The notes: generated from the letters alone by a model not told the origin. A stretch of 44,986 nt of DNA from Macromonas bipunctata (GCF_002837135.1 NZ_NWBQ01000004.1:1-44986); one strand, 5' to 3'. Shown: positions 21,567 through 31,959, counted from the first letter of the stretch. Made by a program: numbers and translations.

Positions 21567-22607
21567 TTACTTGGCGGCGGCGGTGTGCTTCTGGATCAGG
21601 GCGCGCGCGTCGGCCAGCAACGCGTTGCCATCGGCACCCTTCTTGGCCACGGTGGCAATCCACTCGTCGTCGATGCGGCTGGAAGCCTGCTTCCACTTCT
21701 CCAGCTCGGCGGCGGAGATGACGTTCACGGTGTTCTTGGCGGCGATGAACTTGTCCTTGCCCGGCACGTCGTTGTCGCCCAGGATCTTGCCCATCCACAC
21801 CGAAAGGTCGCGGCCGGAATGTTTGTCCACCACCTTCTTGAGTTCAGGCGTGAGCGACTCGTACTTGGCCTTGTTCATGGCCACCACGAACAGCGTGGTG
21901 TACAGGCCGGGCTGGTTGCGGTCGGTCTCGGTGACGTGCTTGGTCAACTCGTTGAGCTTGATGGAGGGGCTGACCTCGTAGGTGGTGACGGCGCCATCGA
22001 GCACGCCCTTGGACAGCGCGTCCGGGATGCCCGGCACCGGCATGCCCACCGGCACGCCACCCACGCTGGCAATCAGCTTGCTGACCATGCGGGTGGGGGC
22101 GCGCACTTTCATGCCCTTCATGTCGGCCATGGTGGTGATGGGCTTCTTGGCGCTGAAGATCACGCCCGGGCCATGCACGTGCATGGCGACCACTTTCACG
22201 TCCTTGAACTCGTCGCGGGCGTTCTTGTCGTAGTAGTCCCACGCGGCGGCGCTGGTGGCCTCGGCGGTGGTCATGGTGAAGGGCAGCTCGAACACCTCCA
22301 TCTTCGGGAAGCGTCCGGCGGTGGAGCTCGGCAGCGTCCAGACCACGTCAGCCACGCCGGTGCGGGCCTGGTCAAACAGCTGCGGCTGCGTGCCGCCCAG
22401 CTGCATGGACGGGAAGATGTTGCACTGCAGCTTGTTGCCCGAGTCCTTGGCAAGGTTGTCGCACCAGCCACGCAGCATCTTGGTGTGCTGCACCGTGGTG
22501 GCATTGAGGAAGTGGTGTACCTTCAGCGTAACGGTTTGCGCCTGGGCCGACAGGGCGGCGCAGGTCAGGCCAGCGGCCACAGCCGTCAACTTGATGAGTT
22601 TTTTCAT
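21567..22607 (-). CDS. dctP: TRAP transporter periplasmic solute-binding protein (DctP family)
   Basis: 346 aa with a 23-24 residue signal peptide (MKKLIKLTAVAAGLTCAALSAQAQ). The DctP fold is seen in KVHHFLNATTVQHTKML, the region KMEVFELPFTM, MKGMKVRAPTRMVSKLIASVGG, which holds the conserved substrate carboxylate-binding Arg, and GVLDGAVTTYEVSP. DctP proteins usually bind organic acids through that Arg. The gene begins the leftward dctP-dctQ-dctM operon. Its promoter matches that of the 3-hydroxybenzoate operon in hexamers and spacing, so an aromatic acid is a candidate substrate; this is inference. No strong Shine-Dalgarno is visible. Confidence 0.94.
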   Translation of the reverse strand: MKKLIKLTAVAAGLTCAALSAQAQTVTLKVHHFLNATTVQHTKMLRGWCDNLAKDSGNKLQCNIFPSMQLGGTQPQLFDQARTGVADVVWTLPSSTAGRFPKMEVFELPFTMTTAEATSAAAWDYYDKNARDEFKDVKVVAMHVHGPGVIFSAKKPITTMADMKGMKVRAPTRMVSKLIASVGGVPVGMPVPGIPDALSKGVLDGAVTTYEVSPSIKLNELTKHVTETDRNQPGLYTTLFVVAMNKAKYESLTPELKKVVDKHSGRDLSVWMGKILGDNDVPGKDKFIAAKNTVNVISAAELEKWKQASSRIDDEWIATVAKKGADGNALLADARALIQKHTAAAK

Positions 22608-22640
22608 GTGGATAAAGCCTGGGTAACGGAGGTTAAGATT

Positions 22641-22668
22641 AGTGTACGAATGGTTGCGAGCGCGACAA
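22641..22668 (-). promoter_or_regulatory. promoter of the TRAP operon
   Basis: On the minus strand TTGTCG (22668-22663) and TACACT (22646-22641) are 16 bp apart, about 34 nt before the dctP ATG. The last spacer bases and -10 read CGTACACTAA; the 3-hydroxybenzoate promoter reads CGTACACTGA at the same position. Confidence 0.45.
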
Positions 22669-22679
22669 ATAAGGGTTTT

Positions 22680-22699
22680 CCCCTGATTTCAGGGGTTTT
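22680..22699 (+). terminator. orphan rightward terminator-like hairpin
   Basis: Stem CCCCTG/CAGGGG with loop ATTT is followed on the plus strand by TTTTA. No rightward gene ends here: the neighbours are divergent dctP and phasin. It could end a short unannotated RNA starting in 22610-22680, or be a protein-binding palindrome. Confidence 0.4.
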
Positions 22700-22711
22700 A
22701 GACATATTTTT

Positions 22712-22740
22712 TTGACAGCGCGCTGACGTTCCAGGCCAAT
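22712..22740 (+). promoter_or_regulatory. candidate phasin promoter
   Basis: A perfect -35 TTGACA at 22712-22717 is followed after 17 bp by GCCAAT at 22735-22740, which matches only the last three bases of a consensus -10. It is about 84 nt before the phasin ATG. Confidence 0.35.
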
Positions 22741-22823
22741 CGGCACACGATAACGCGGTTGCCACCAAAATGTCACGCGCCAGGCCTACATTCGGGCGTT
22801 TGTCTTTGTTGGAGAACCCCCGC

Positions 22824-23216
22824 ATGCTCAGCCCCGAACAGTTGGTTGCCGCCCAGAAGGCCCGCCTGGCCGCCTTGCACGAGCTCACGCTCAAGCACGT
22901 CTCGAGCGTGGAGAGGCTGGCACAGTTGAACATGCAACTGCTCAAGCATTCGCTGGACGACCACGCCGAACACGCGCACGCCCTGTTCAGCGCCAAGAGC
23001 GTGAACGACTGGCTGCACGCCCACAGCCAGCTGTGGCAACCGCTGGGCGAACGCGCCGCGCACTACAACCAGCAGCTGCACGCCATTGCCACCGAGCTGC
23101 AGCACGAGGTCCAGCACTTCATCCAGCAGCACGGCCCCCACCACGGCGCCACGCCAACCGAGGCGCCCACACCCGCGCCCACCAGCGCCCCGGGCAGCGG
23201 CAACACGCAGCCCTGA
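22824..23216 (+). CDS. phasin family protein
   Basis: 130 aa from ATG 22824 with GGAG 9 nt upstream. The body is a single amphipathic helical region (SPEQLVAAQKARLAALHELTLKHVSSVERLAQLNMQLLKHSLDD) as in phasins that coat polyhydroxyalkanoate granules, then AKSVNDWLHAHSQLWQPLGERAAHYNQQLHAIA and a Thr/Pro/Ala-rich tail. It lacks cysteine and membrane segments. A PhaM-like granule protein is encoded 8 kb away, which supports a PHA-storing host. Earlier in-frame ATG 22770 is rejected for lack of a ribosome-binding site. Confidence 0.8.
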   Translation: MLSPEQLVAAQKARLAALHELTLKHVSSVERLAQLNMQLLKHSLDDHAEHAHALFSAKSVNDWLHAHSQLWQPLGERAAHYNQQLHAIATELQHEVQHFIQQHGPHHGATPTEAPTPAPTSAPGSGNTQP

Positions 23217-23229
23217 GCCCAAGACGAGG

Positions 23230-23248
23230 CCGGGCGCAGCACGCCCGG
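23230..23248. terminator. hairpin between convergent phasin and parA
   Basis: A 7-bp GC-rich stem CCGGGCG/CGCCCGG with loop CAGCA lies between the stops of the two genes. No T tract follows on either strand, so its terminator role is weak. Confidence 0.3.
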
Positions 23249-23255
23249 GCAGCCC

Positions 23256-24020
23256 TCAGGCCAGACCGTCGTGCAACGCCACCAGCGCCTGCGTCAGCTT
23301 GTGCTGGGGGTCCAGGTAGATCATGGGCTTGGCGGCCTGGTGCGATTCGCGCACCTTGATGGACGCGGGCAGGTAGGGCTGCAGCACCGGCAGCCCTTCG
23401 GCTATCAGCTCCTGCACCAGCCGCTGCGGCAGGTTGGCGCGGGGCTGGAACTGGTTGACCACAATCCCCTTGACCGCCAGCCCGGGGTTGTGGTCGAGGC
23501 GGATTTCCTGCACGTTCTCCAGCAGCGTGTACAAGGCGCGGCGCGAGAAGTCGTCGCAATCAAACGGGATCAGGCAGCCGCTGGCGGCCATCAGCGCCGA
23601 GCGGGTGTAGAAGTTGAGGGCAGGCGGCGTGTCGATGTAGATGCGGTCGTAGTCGGCGGCCAGTTGTTGCAACGCTTCGCGCAGCTTGTAGATCTTGTGG
23701 CGCAGCTCCAGCTTGCCTTGCAGCTCGTCCAGACGCTGGCTGGAGGCCAGCAGGTGCAGGTTCTCGAACGGCGTGGGCAGCACAAAGTCGCGCGGCAGCA
23801 GCGGCTTGAAGGTAAAGGTCAGCGCCTGGTCGAACAGATCGGCCACCGTGGACTGACCCGGCTGCGCTGGCTGGCCCAGCAGGTACGAGCTGGAGTTGCC
23901 CTGCTGGTCCAAGTCCAGTACCAAGGTGCGCAAACCTTGGCTGGCGCTGATGGCGGCCAAGTTGCAGGTGATGGTGGACTTGCCCACCCCCCCTTTTTGG
24001 TTGAACACAACAAGCGGCAT
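23256..24020 (-). CDS. orphan ParA/MinD-type ATPase
   Basis: 254 aa from ATG 24020 (AAGAGAG upstream). Deviant Walker A is [17 protein letters not shown] with the signature lysine KGGVGKST, then [17 protein letters not shown] (Walker A-prime) and [20 protein letters not shown] (Walker B). ParA ATPases move DNA, polar proteins or storage granules on the nucleoid. There is no parB or parS here, so it is not the chromosome partition pair. Neighbouring phasin gene (convergent) raises the possibility of granule or cargo positioning, but this is speculation. It is divergent from queA by 63 nt. Confidence 0.85.
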   Translation of the reverse strand: MPLVVFNQKGGVGKSTITCNLAAISASQGLRTLVLDLDQQGNSSSYLLGQPAQPGQSTVADLFDQALTFTFKPLLPRDFVLPTPFENLHLLASSQRLDELQGKLELRHKIYKLREALQQLAADYDRIYIDTPPALNFYTRSALMAASGCLIPFDCDDFSRRALYTLLENVQEIRLDHNPGLAVKGIVVNQFQPRANLPQRLVQELIAEGLPVLQPYLPASIKVRESHQAAKPMIYLDPQHKLTQALVALHDGLA

Positions 24021-24068
24021 GGCAACTCTCTTTTGGTGGGACGCAGAAGCGGCATTATCGGGGCGTGG

Positions 24069-24074
24069 GACAAT
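24069..24074 (+). promoter_or_regulatory. GACAAT element 9 nt before queA ATG
   Basis: GACAAT followed by CCACGCGCC and ATG 24084, without a Shine-Dalgarno. tgt and purU show the same GACAAT-N9-ATG. As a -10 box it would give a leader of about 3 nt. Confidence 0.4.
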
Positions 24075-24083
24075 CCACGCGCC

Positions 24084-25169
24084 ATGACGACCACCACCGA
24101 CACCGCATTTTTGGGCGCACCACGCCCGCTTCGCACCTTCACCGCCAGCGACTTCGACTTTGCGCTGCCGCCTGAGCTGATCGCGCAACACCCCGCTGCC
24201 GAGCGCAGCGCCTCGCGCTTGCTGGATGGCTCCGGCCTGGCTCCGGTGGATCGCACTTTCCGCGACCTGCCCAGCCTGCTGCGCGCGGGCGACTTGCTGG
24301 TGTTCAACGACACCCAGGTCATCAAGGCGCGCCTGTTTGGCGAGAAAGCCAGCGGCGGCAAGGTGGAGCTGCTGGTGGAGCGCGTGCTGCACGGCCCCGG
24401 CCACACGCACGAGGTGGTGGCGCACATGAAAGTCAGCAAGAAGCCCGCCCTGGGCGCGGTGCTGCACATGGTGGGCGGCTTTACCGCCACGCTGCTGGGG
24501 CGCTGGCCCGAAGAGCACGGCCCGCTGTTTCGCTTCCGCTTCAGTGGCGAGCCCCATGCGCTGATGGCCCAGCATGGCCACGTGCCGCTGCCACCCTACA
24601 TAGAACACACCGACACCGCCGAAGACGAACGCCGCTACCAAACCGTGTTTGCGCAACACCCCGGTGCCGTGGCAGCCCCCACCGCTGCGCTGCACTTTGA
24701 CGACAGGGTGCTGACCGCGCTGGACAAACGCGGCGTGCAACGCGCCAGCGTCACGCTGCACGTGGGCGCGGGCACCTTCCAACCCATGAAGAGCGACAAC
24801 ATTGCCGAACACGTGATGCACGCCGAGTGGTACCACGTGCCCGAAGCCACCCAGCGCGCCATTGCCGACACCCGCGCCCGCGGTGGGCGCGTGGTGGCCG
24901 TGGGCACCACCACCGTGCGCACGCTGGAGAGTTGGGCTCGCTCCGGCACACCGCAAGGCGATACGCAGATCTTCATTACCCCAGGCTTTGCGTTCCAAGT
25001 GGTGGATGTGCTGGTCACCAACTTCCACCTGCCCAAAAGCACGCTGATGATGCTGGTCAGCGCGTTTGCCGGTTACGGGCACATCATGGCGCTGTACCGT
25101 CACGCCATTGCGCAGGGCTACCGCTTCTTCAGTTACGGCGACAGCATGGTGCTGCAGCGCGTGCGTTGA
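24084..25169 (+). CDS. queA: S-adenosylmethionine:tRNA ribosyltransferase-isomerase
   Basis: QueA transfers the ribosyl part of SAM to 7-aminomethyl-7-deazaguanine in tRNA to make epoxyqueuosine. 361 aa: [24 protein letters not shown] at the start, [85 protein letters not shown] and [19 protein letters not shown], all QueA hallmarks. The start [23 protein letters not shown] is slightly longer than the usual N-terminus. tgt, acting earlier in the pathway, lies on the same strand 1.9 kb downstream, separated by the opposing pit operon. Confidence 0.96.
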   Translation: MTTTTDTAFLGAPRPLRTFTASDFDFALPPELIAQHPAAERSASRLLDGSGLAPVDRTFRDLPSLLRAGDLLVFNDTQVIKARLFGEKASGGKVELLVERVLHGPGHTHEVVAHMKVSKKPALGAVLHMVGGFTATLLGRWPEEHGPLFRFRFSGEPHALMAQHGHVPLPPYIEHTDTAEDERRYQTVFAQHPGAVAAPTAALHFDDRVLTALDKRGVQRASVTLHVGAGTFQPMKSDNIAEHVMHAEWYHVPEATQRAIADTRARGGRVVAVGTTTVRTLESWARSGTPQGDTQIFITPGFAFQVVDVLVTNFHLPKSTLMMLVSAFAGYGHIMALYRHAIAQGYRFFSYGDSMVLQRVR

Positions 25170-25188
25170 AGCACGGGGGCGACGGCGA

Positions 25189-25842
25189 TCACACCATCTT
25201 CACCACGATGTCGTGCAGGGTGTTGGCGCTTTGGGCCATGCACTCGGCGGCGTTGGTGAGGTGGCGGTAGATCTCGCGCTTCTTCATCATGTGGACGTAA
25301 TCGTCGCCCTGGAACAGCTCGGCCAGCGCCACGCGGTAGAGTTTTTCCACCTGGCGCTCGGCGCGCCGGGCGTGGTCGGCGTCGTGGGCGGCCTGGGCCG
25401 GGTGGTGCCCCAGTTTGGCGTAGCCGTCGCGCAGCGACACCGTGCCCTGGTGCAGCAGCTGTGCCATCTCCAGTGTGTAGCGGTCGGGCAGCACGCCCAG
25501 CGCATCCATCTCGGCCACGCCGTCCTTGCAAAAGTTGATGATGGCATCGAGCTGTGTGATGGCGCGGTAGATGTCCTCGCGGTCAATGGGGGTGGAGAAC
25601 GACTCGTTCAGGGTGTGGATGTTGTGCACCTTGACCTTGTCGGCCGCGTGCTCGTCCTCCTTGATCTGCTCGCCAAAGGCGGGGTCGGCGGTTTCCATGT
25701 AGCGCACCAGCAGCGCCACCGACACCTCCACCTGCTCGCTTTGCGCGTGCAGCATGGCAAAGAAGTCGGGCATCTGCGGAAAGAAACGCTCCAGCAGCGG
25801 CGTCCACCACGACGCCCGCTTGGGCACTTGTGCATGACTCAT
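25189..25842 (-). CDS. DUF47 (PhoU-like) Pit accessory protein
   Basis: 217 aa all-helical PhoU-like protein of the DUF47 family: ERFFPQMPDFFAMLHAQSEQV at the start, EHAADKVKVHNIHTLNESFSTPIDREDIYRAITQLDAIIN (metal-binding E/D-rich helix), and a C-terminal HLTNAAECMAQSANTLHDIVVK. These proteins are routinely encoded next to Pit phosphate transporters and probably regulate them. A strong GGAGGGGG precedes ATG 25842, and the gene starts 3 nt after the pit stop, so they are co-transcribed. It converges with queA. Confidence 0.92.
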   Translation of the reverse strand: MSHAQVPKRASWWTPLLERFFPQMPDFFAMLHAQSEQVEVSVALLVRYMETADPAFGEQIKEDEHAADKVKVHNIHTLNESFSTPIDREDIYRAITQLDAIINFCKDGVAEMDALGVLPDRYTLEMAQLLHQGTVSLRDGYAKLGHHPAQAAHDADHARRAERQVEKLYRVALAELFQGDDYVHMMKKREIYRHLTNAAECMAQSANTLHDIVVKMV

Positions 25843-25845
25843 CGG

Positions 25846-26895
25846 TTAACCCCCTCCGGCCAGCGCCAGCAGTGTGTGGCCCAGCGCGTAAAACACCACC
25901 GAAAACAGCGCCGCGCCCGGGATGGTCACCACCCAGGTGGTGGCAATCTCGCCCGCCTTGGCCCAGCGCACCGCCTTGGGCCGCTCCGACGCCCCGATGC
26001 CCATGATGGACGTGGCCACCACGTGCGTGGTGGACACCGGCGCCCCCAGCAGCGACGCCCCCAGAATCACGCTGGCCGACGTGAGCTGCGAGTTGAGCGC
26101 GTGCAGCGGGCGCACCTTGTAGATGGCAAAGCCCAGCGTGCGCACAATGCGCCAGCCGCCCGACAGGATGCCCAGCGTCATGGCCACCGCGCAGGCCAGC
26201 ATCACCCACAACGGCACGGCAAAACGGTCGATGAAGCCGCCCATCAGCAGCACCAGCGTCAGAATGCCCATGCTCTTTTGCGCGTCGTTGGCGCCATGCG
26301 AGAACGCCAGCCCCGCCGCCGTGACCACCTGGGCGCGCCGCAGCGACCGGTTGAACCTGGGCCGGGCGCGGCGCAACAGCACCAGCGTCAGCCGGTGCAG
26401 CCCGTACCCCACCCAGAACCCCACCAGCGGCGACAGCACCAGCGCCAGCAGCACCTTCATCACGCCCGTGACGTGGCCCTGCGCCAGTGCCTCAAAACCC
26501 CACACCACATGCCCCGCGCCAGCCGAAACGATCACCGCCCCGGCCAGCCCACCCACCAATGCGTGCGACGACGACGATGGAATACCGCGCCACCACGTGA
26601 ACAGGTTCCACACAATGGCACCCAGCAGCCCACACAACACCACCAGCAGCGCCTGCACCGGCGGCAGGCTGTCGAGCTTGACGAACGAACCGATGGTGTT
26701 GGCCACGGCCGTGCCACCCAGCAACGGCCCCAAAAATTCGAACACCGCCACCAGCGCCACCGCCTGCACCGGCGTCATGGCACGCGAAGCGATCACGCTG
26801 GCAATGATGTTGGCAGCGTCGTGAAAACCGTTGGTGTAATCGAACAACAGCACGATCACCACCACGGCAATGGCCAGCGTGAAAATCAGGGTCAT
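25846..26895 (-). CDS. pit: PiT family inorganic phosphate transporter
   Basis: 349 aa inner-membrane protein of about 9-10 helices. The two PiT signature repeats are present: LLFDYTNGFHDAANIIASVIASRAMTPVQA near the N-terminus, and FSHGANDAQKSMGILTLVLL in the C-terminal half, with ILGASLLGAPVSTTHVVATSIMGIG after the second. GIPSSSSHALVGG is also conserved. PiT proteins take up metal-phosphate with H+ or Na+. It is the first gene of the pit-DUF47 pair and is divergent from tgt (144 nt). Confidence 0.94.
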   Translation of the reverse strand: MTLIFTLAIAVVVIVLLFDYTNGFHDAANIIASVIASRAMTPVQAVALVAVFEFLGPLLGGTAVANTIGSFVKLDSLPPVQALLVVLCGLLGAIVWNLFTWWRGIPSSSSHALVGGLAGAVIVSAGAGHVVWGFEALAQGHVTGVMKVLLALVLSPLVGFWVGYGLHRLTLVLLRRARPRFNRSLRRAQVVTAAGLAFSHGANDAQKSMGILTLVLLMGGFIDRFAVPLWVMLACAVAMTLGILSGGWRIVRTLGFAIYKVRPLHALNSQLTSASVILGASLLGAPVSTTHVVATSIMGIGASERPKAVRWAKAGEIATTWVVTIPGAALFSVVFYALGHTLLALAGGG

Positions 26896-26922
26896 AAATC
26901 ATGGTAATGACAATTGTGGTGA

Positions 26923-28224
<1,302 letters not shown>

Positions 28225-28260
28225 TGGCCACAGGGCGGCCTGCAATGGCCAAAGCGGCAG

Positions 28261-28287
28261 TCAAAAGTGCATAAATGACACCGAATG
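28261..28287 (+). promoter_or_regulatory. possible sigma-28 type promoter of the chemoreceptor gene
   Basis: TCAA at 28261-28264, 15 bp, then ACCGAATG at 28280-28287: a partial match to the flagellar consensus TAAA-N15-GCCGATAA. ATGACA/TGTCAT inverted arms (28275-28291) overlap it. A perfect TTGACA at 28296-28301 exists nearby but no -10 fits it. Confidence 0.3.
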
Positions 28288-28377
28288 TCATCATATTGAC
28301 ATACTTTTGCCACGTTGAGGCCACATTGGCTTTTTAGACTCGGTGGCATCTGCTTGACCCGTGAGCGCGCCGCCCCC

Positions 28378-30330
28378 ATGTCCCTGTTGAACACAACCAC
28401 CCCGCTCACCATACGCACCCGTCTGCGTCTGGTGGCTGTCCTGTGCGTGCTGCTGGCCGGTGTGCCCACCCTCTGGCTGGGGCGCTACCTCTGGCACGAT
28501 GTGGCCCAAGCGCAGGCCGAACTGTCGGCGCTGGCGGCCAACCAGGCCTGGCACGCCGTGCTGGCCGACGTGCAGGCGCACCGCGAGGCCGGGGCCGCCA
28601 TGGCCGGCCAGCCCGAACAGCAACAGACCCGCACCCAGCTGGCCAGCCAGATGCAGCAGCGCCTGCAACAGGTGGCCGCCGCCCTGCCCGACAGCCCGCT
28701 GCAGGCCCAGCACCAGCAAGGCGTGCAGGCGGTGCAACAAGCCTTCCAGGCCTTGACACAAACCGCCGCTGCCGGCGCGCCCGCATTCAACGAATGGATG
28801 CAGGGCCATCTGACGCTACAGCAGCAGATCTACGGCCAGATGCTGGCGCTCAACGCCGAAGCGCACTTGCTGCTCGACCCCGACCACGGCATCCACTTTC
28901 TGGTGCGCGCGGGCCTGCAGGACGCCATGCGCGTGAGCGATGCGCTGTCCGAACTCAGCGCGCTGGCCGCCGCCTCGCTGGTGGAAGACACCGGCGCCAT
29001 GGGCGCCGCCGCCGCGCGCTACCGCGAACACGTGTACGCCATGCGCCAGCACCTCAAGCAGGCCGGCCAGAGCGACGCCACGCTGGGCGAACAGACCCAG
29101 GCCGCGCGCCAGCAACTGCAACAGCAAGAGGTGATGGTGCAGCAGCTGCTGGCGGCCGTGGTGCTGGACGTGAACTTTCCGCTCGAAAAAATGCGCGAGA
29201 CGCTGCACACCGCCTCCAAGCTGCAAAACGACCTGTCACGCAGCGTGCTGGACGTGCTCAACACCCGGCTGCATGCGCGGGTGGCCTCGCTGCGCCTGAG
29301 CATGGCGCTGGCCCTGTTGGGCCTGCTGACCGGGCTGGCGCTGGTGCTGGGCGTGCTGTGGCACACCGTGCATGCCATCATGCATTCGGTCAACCAGACC
29401 ATGGACGTGACCGAACGCATCGCGCAGGGCGACCTGTCGGTGGCCGTGCCCATGGGCCGCCAGGACGAGATGGGCCGCGTGCTCAACGCCATCGGGCGCA
29501 TGCGCGAACAACTGCAGACCATGGTGCGCGACATCCAGAACGCCTCGCACCACCTGCAGCTGGCCTCCAGCGAGATCGCGCACGGCAACCTCAACCTGAG
29601 CCAGCGCACCGAGCACACCGCATCCAACCTGCAGGAAACCGCCAGCGTGATGGAAGAGATCGGCTCTGCCGCCGAGCAGGGCGCGCAGTCGGCGCGCCAA
29701 GCCAGCACGCTGGCACGTGAAGCGACCCAAGCCGCCCATCAGGGCCGCGAAGTGGTGTCGTCGGTGGTGGGCACCATGCAAGGCATCCACGCCAGCTCGC
29801 GCCAGATTGGCGAGATCACCGGCCTGATCGACGGCATCGCGTTCCAGACCAACATCCTGGCGCTCAACGCCGCCGTGGAAGCGGCCCGCGCGGGCGAACA
29901 GGGGCGCGGCTTTGCCGTGGTGGCGGGCGAGGTGCGTTCGCTGGCCCAACGCGCCAGCAGCGCCGCGCGCGACATCCGCCAGCTGATCGAATCCTCGGTG
30001 CGCCAGATCGAAAGCGGCTCCGACCTGGTGTCGCAGGCGGGCGAGGCCATGCAGCACATTGGCGACCGCATCGAGGCCGCCTCGCAGGTGATTGCCGACG
30101 TGGAACAGGCCGTGGCCAGCCAGGCCGGCGCCATTGCCCAGGTGCAAACCGCCGTGGCACGGCTGGACCAGCTGACGCAGCAGAACGCCGCGCTGGTGGA
30201 AGAATCAGCCACCGCCGCCAGCGTGATGCAAGACCAAGCGCAGGACATGCGCCGCCTGGTGGGCAACTTCCGCCTCGACGCCGACGGGCACGACCACGAG
30301 ACCCTGCAGCCGGGGTTTGCCCAGGCCTGA
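28378..30330 (+). CDS. methyl-accepting chemotaxis protein
   Basis: 650 aa transmembrane chemoreceptor. TM1 is about residues 15-40 ([20 protein letters not shown]). A Gln/Ala-rich helical periplasmic ligand domain with coiled-coil character spans about 40-315. TM2 is near 322-345 ([22 protein letters not shown]), followed by a HAMP-like segment ([22 protein letters not shown]). The signalling hairpin tip reads [37 protein letters not shown]. No C-terminal NWETF-type pentapeptide is present (it ends GFAQA), so methylation may need other receptors. Ligand unknown. No other chemotaxis gene is in the window. Confidence 0.95.
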   Translation: MSLLNTTTPLTIRTRLRLVAVLCVLLAGVPTLWLGRYLWHDVAQAQAELSALAANQAWHAVLADVQAHREAGAAMAGQPEQQQTRTQLASQMQQRLQQVAAALPDSPLQAQHQQGVQAVQQAFQALTQTAAAGAPAFNEWMQGHLTLQQQIYGQMLALNAEAHLLLDPDHGIHFLVRAGLQDAMRVSDALSELSALAAASLVEDTGAMGAAAARYREHVYAMRQHLKQAGQSDATLGEQTQAARQQLQQQEVMVQQLLAAVVLDVNFPLEKMRETLHTASKLQNDLSRSVLDVLNTRLHARVASLRLSMALALLGLLTGLALVLGVLWHTVHAIMHSVNQTMDVTERIAQGDLSVAVPMGRQDEMGRVLNAIGRMREQLQTMVRDIQNASHHLQLASSEIAHGNLNLSQRTEHTASNLQETASVMEEIGSAAEQGAQSARQASTLAREATQAAHQGREVVSSVVGTMQGIHASSRQIGEITGLIDGIAFQTNILALNAAVEAARAGEQGRGFAVVAGEVRSLAQRASSAARDIRQLIESSVRQIESGSDLVSQAGEAMQHIGDRIEAASQVIADVEQAVASQAGAIAQVQTAVARLDQLTQQNAALVEESATAASVMQDQAQDMRRLVGNFRLDADGHDHETLQPGFAQA

Positions 30331-30375
30331 AGCGGCAGCGCCCCAGACCTCAAAGACCGCCCCAGGCCGGTTGTG

Positions 30376-31329
30376 TTACAGCAGTGGGCCTGGCCCGTTG
30401 TCGTCCTTCACTTTGTCCTGCGGGGCTGGGGCGGCGGCGCGCTTGCGGCGCGGGGCCGTGGGGGTGGCCGCTGCGGCCGGGGCGGCGCTGGCCTTGGGGC
30501 TGCGGCGCACAGGCGTCTTCTTGGGCGCCGGGGCGGTATCGGCGGGGGCCGCAGCGGCGGTGCTGGCCGATGATGCGGCCTCCGGGTCGAGCTGCGCCAG
30601 ATGCACCGCCGCCTGGCTGGCCTGCACCGCCATGTCTTGCAGGGTGTGGCTGGCAATGGTCTGGAACTGCTCGGTCAGGGCGTTCCACCACTGCATCGCG
30701 TCCACCACCGGGGCAGCAGCCACCGGCTCGGTGGGGGCTGGGGTCGGCGCCGGGGTCGGGGTGGGCGTAGGTGCGGGTGTGGGCGCAGCCGTCGGGGCGG
30801 GCGTGGGCGCCGGGTCTGCCGCCGGGGCGGTGGCGCCGGTGGGCACGGCAAACAGCGGCGTGGCCGCCGCCATCCAGGCCGACGACATGGAGGACATCGA
30901 ATCCAGCGCCGCCGCCACCGTGTCCACCGCCGGTGCGGCGGTGGGGGCTGGCGTGGGTGCGGGCGTCGGGGCGGGCGTGGGCGCAACAGGCTTCATCTTG
31001 AAGGCCTCGGCCATGTCGCTGAAGTTGACGTTCATGCCGCGCAGCGTGGCCAGCGTCATGCGCTGCACCTCCAGCGCCTGGATGGTGGCGCTCAGCGCCT
31101 TGGTGTTCTGGTCGAGCCAGAAGTGCACCGCCTTGAGCTCCTGGATGCGCTTGTCGAGCTCCTCCACGCTCACCGTGGGCGCAATCCACTGGTTGAGCGG
31201 AGGAAAACCCGGCAAGCCCCCAGGCGCAGCGGGCGCACCACCACCGGCAACGGCCTGGCGCGTAAGGTTCTGCAAAAACTCAAAACCCGGTACATACTGG
31301 GCAAACGCACTCAAATCGGGGGTGTCCAT
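30376..31329 (-). CDS. phaM: PhaM-like polyhydroxyalkanoate granule-associated protein
   Basis: 317 aa from ATG 31329 (AGGAG 7 nt upstream). The N-terminal domain, FAQYVPGFEFLQNL and then LDKRIQELKAVHFWLDQNTKALSATIQALEVQRMTLATL (split here only by my reading), resembles PhaM of Ralstonia eutropha, which activates PHA synthase and ties granules to the nucleoid. The middle has two Pro/Ala/Thr repeat tracts. The C-terminal 60 residues are Lys/Arg/Ala/Pro-rich (APKKTPVRRSPKAS, APRRKRAAAPAP), like a histone-type DNA-binding tail. The assignment rests on domain layout and remembered similarity. It converges with the chemoreceptor gene. Confidence 0.75.
   Translation of the reverse strand: MDTPDLSAFAQYVPGFEFLQNLTRQAVAGGGAPAAPGGLPGFPPLNQWIAPTVSVEELDKRIQELKAVHFWLDQNTKALSATIQALEVQRMTLATLRGMNVNFSDMAEAFKMKPVAPTPAPTPAPTPAPTAAPAVDTVAAALDSMSSMSSAWMAAATPLFAVPTGATAPAADPAPTPAPTAAPTPAPTPTPTPAPTPAPTEPVAAAPVVDAMQWWNALTEQFQTIASHTLQDMAVQASQAAVHLAQLDPEAASSASTAAAAPADTAPAPKKTPVRRSPKASAAPAAAATPTAPRRKRAAAPAPQDKVKDDNGPGPLL
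30731..30813 (-). repeat. Pro/Ala/Thr codon repeat tract in phaM
   Basis: About 28 codons of alternating PTPA/PTPT/APT units within phaM. A similar, shorter tract is at 30941-30984. The DNA is built from GGGnGTGGGC-like repeats, prone to slippage, so the length may vary among strains. Confidence 0.7.
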
Positions 31330-31513
31330 GCTCAAGCTCCTGTGTGTTCAGCAATTCCGCCAGCACCCGGGCTGGCACAGGCGGCAAGGATGCCACAGCC
31401 TTGATACCGCGCAAAACTTTGCACTTTCTTCAAGGCACAATAGAACCGTACCCTCAACACACCACCCCCGCCAAGCGGCGCCCGTTGCCGCTGGCCCGAT
31501 GCGGAGAAGCCCC

Positions 31514-31903
31514 ATGACCACCACCACCTCCTTTGACGCCCTGGGCGCCCAACTTCAACAGATGCGCGAGGGCCTGCTGGCCCAGCTGCGCGAACAGCGC
31601 GGGGGCGCCGTGGGCCGCGCCGAAGCCGCCGCCGAAGCCCGCACCCTGGCCACCGGCGACTGGGCCCAGGACGACGCCCAGCGCGACCTGACCTTTGCGC
31701 TGGAAGAGCGCGAGGCCGCCGAGCTCAACGCCATCGACGCCGCGCTGCAGCGCATTGCCAGCGGCGAATACGGCCAGTGCAGCGACTGCGGCGTGGACAT
31801 CACCCCGGCGCGCCTGCAGGCCAACCCGGTGGCGCTGCGCTGCATCCAGTGCCAGGGCGTGTGGGAGCGCAACCACGGCGAAGCCCCGCCGCCCAAGATG
31901 TAA
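31514..31903 (+). CDS. TraR/DksA family zinc-finger protein
   Basis: 129 aa with GGAGA before ATG 31514. The N-terminal coiled coil (LGAQLQQMREGLLAQLREQRGG and following) and the C-terminal zinc finger CSDCG...CIQCQ with helix context ALQRIASGEYGQ match the DksA/TraR family, whose members enter the RNA polymerase secondary channel. The coiled-coil tip residues differ from E. coli DksA and the protein is shorter than DksA (151 aa), so it may be a paralogue and not the main ppGpp cofactor. Divergent from phaM by 184 nt. Confidence 0.88.
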   Translation: MTTTTSFDALGAQLQQMREGLLAQLREQRGGAVGRAEAAAEARTLATGDWAQDDAQRDLTFALEEREAAELNAIDAALQRIASGEYGQCSDCGVDITPARLQANPVALRCIQCQGVWERNHGEAPPPKM

Positions 31904-31959
31904 GCCCGCGCCCTGCGCGCGCATCGCCCGTTTTCTCATCACCACCGAAAGAGATTCCC

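Noticed and set aside
23256-24020. Chromosomal ParA of a parABS system
   Set aside because: No ParB gene and no parS palindrome are visible; it is called an orphan ParA.
28370-28378. Sigma-54 promoter TGGCAT...TTGA before the chemoreceptor
   Set aside because: The spacing between the GG and GC elements is one base short and the GC element is absent.
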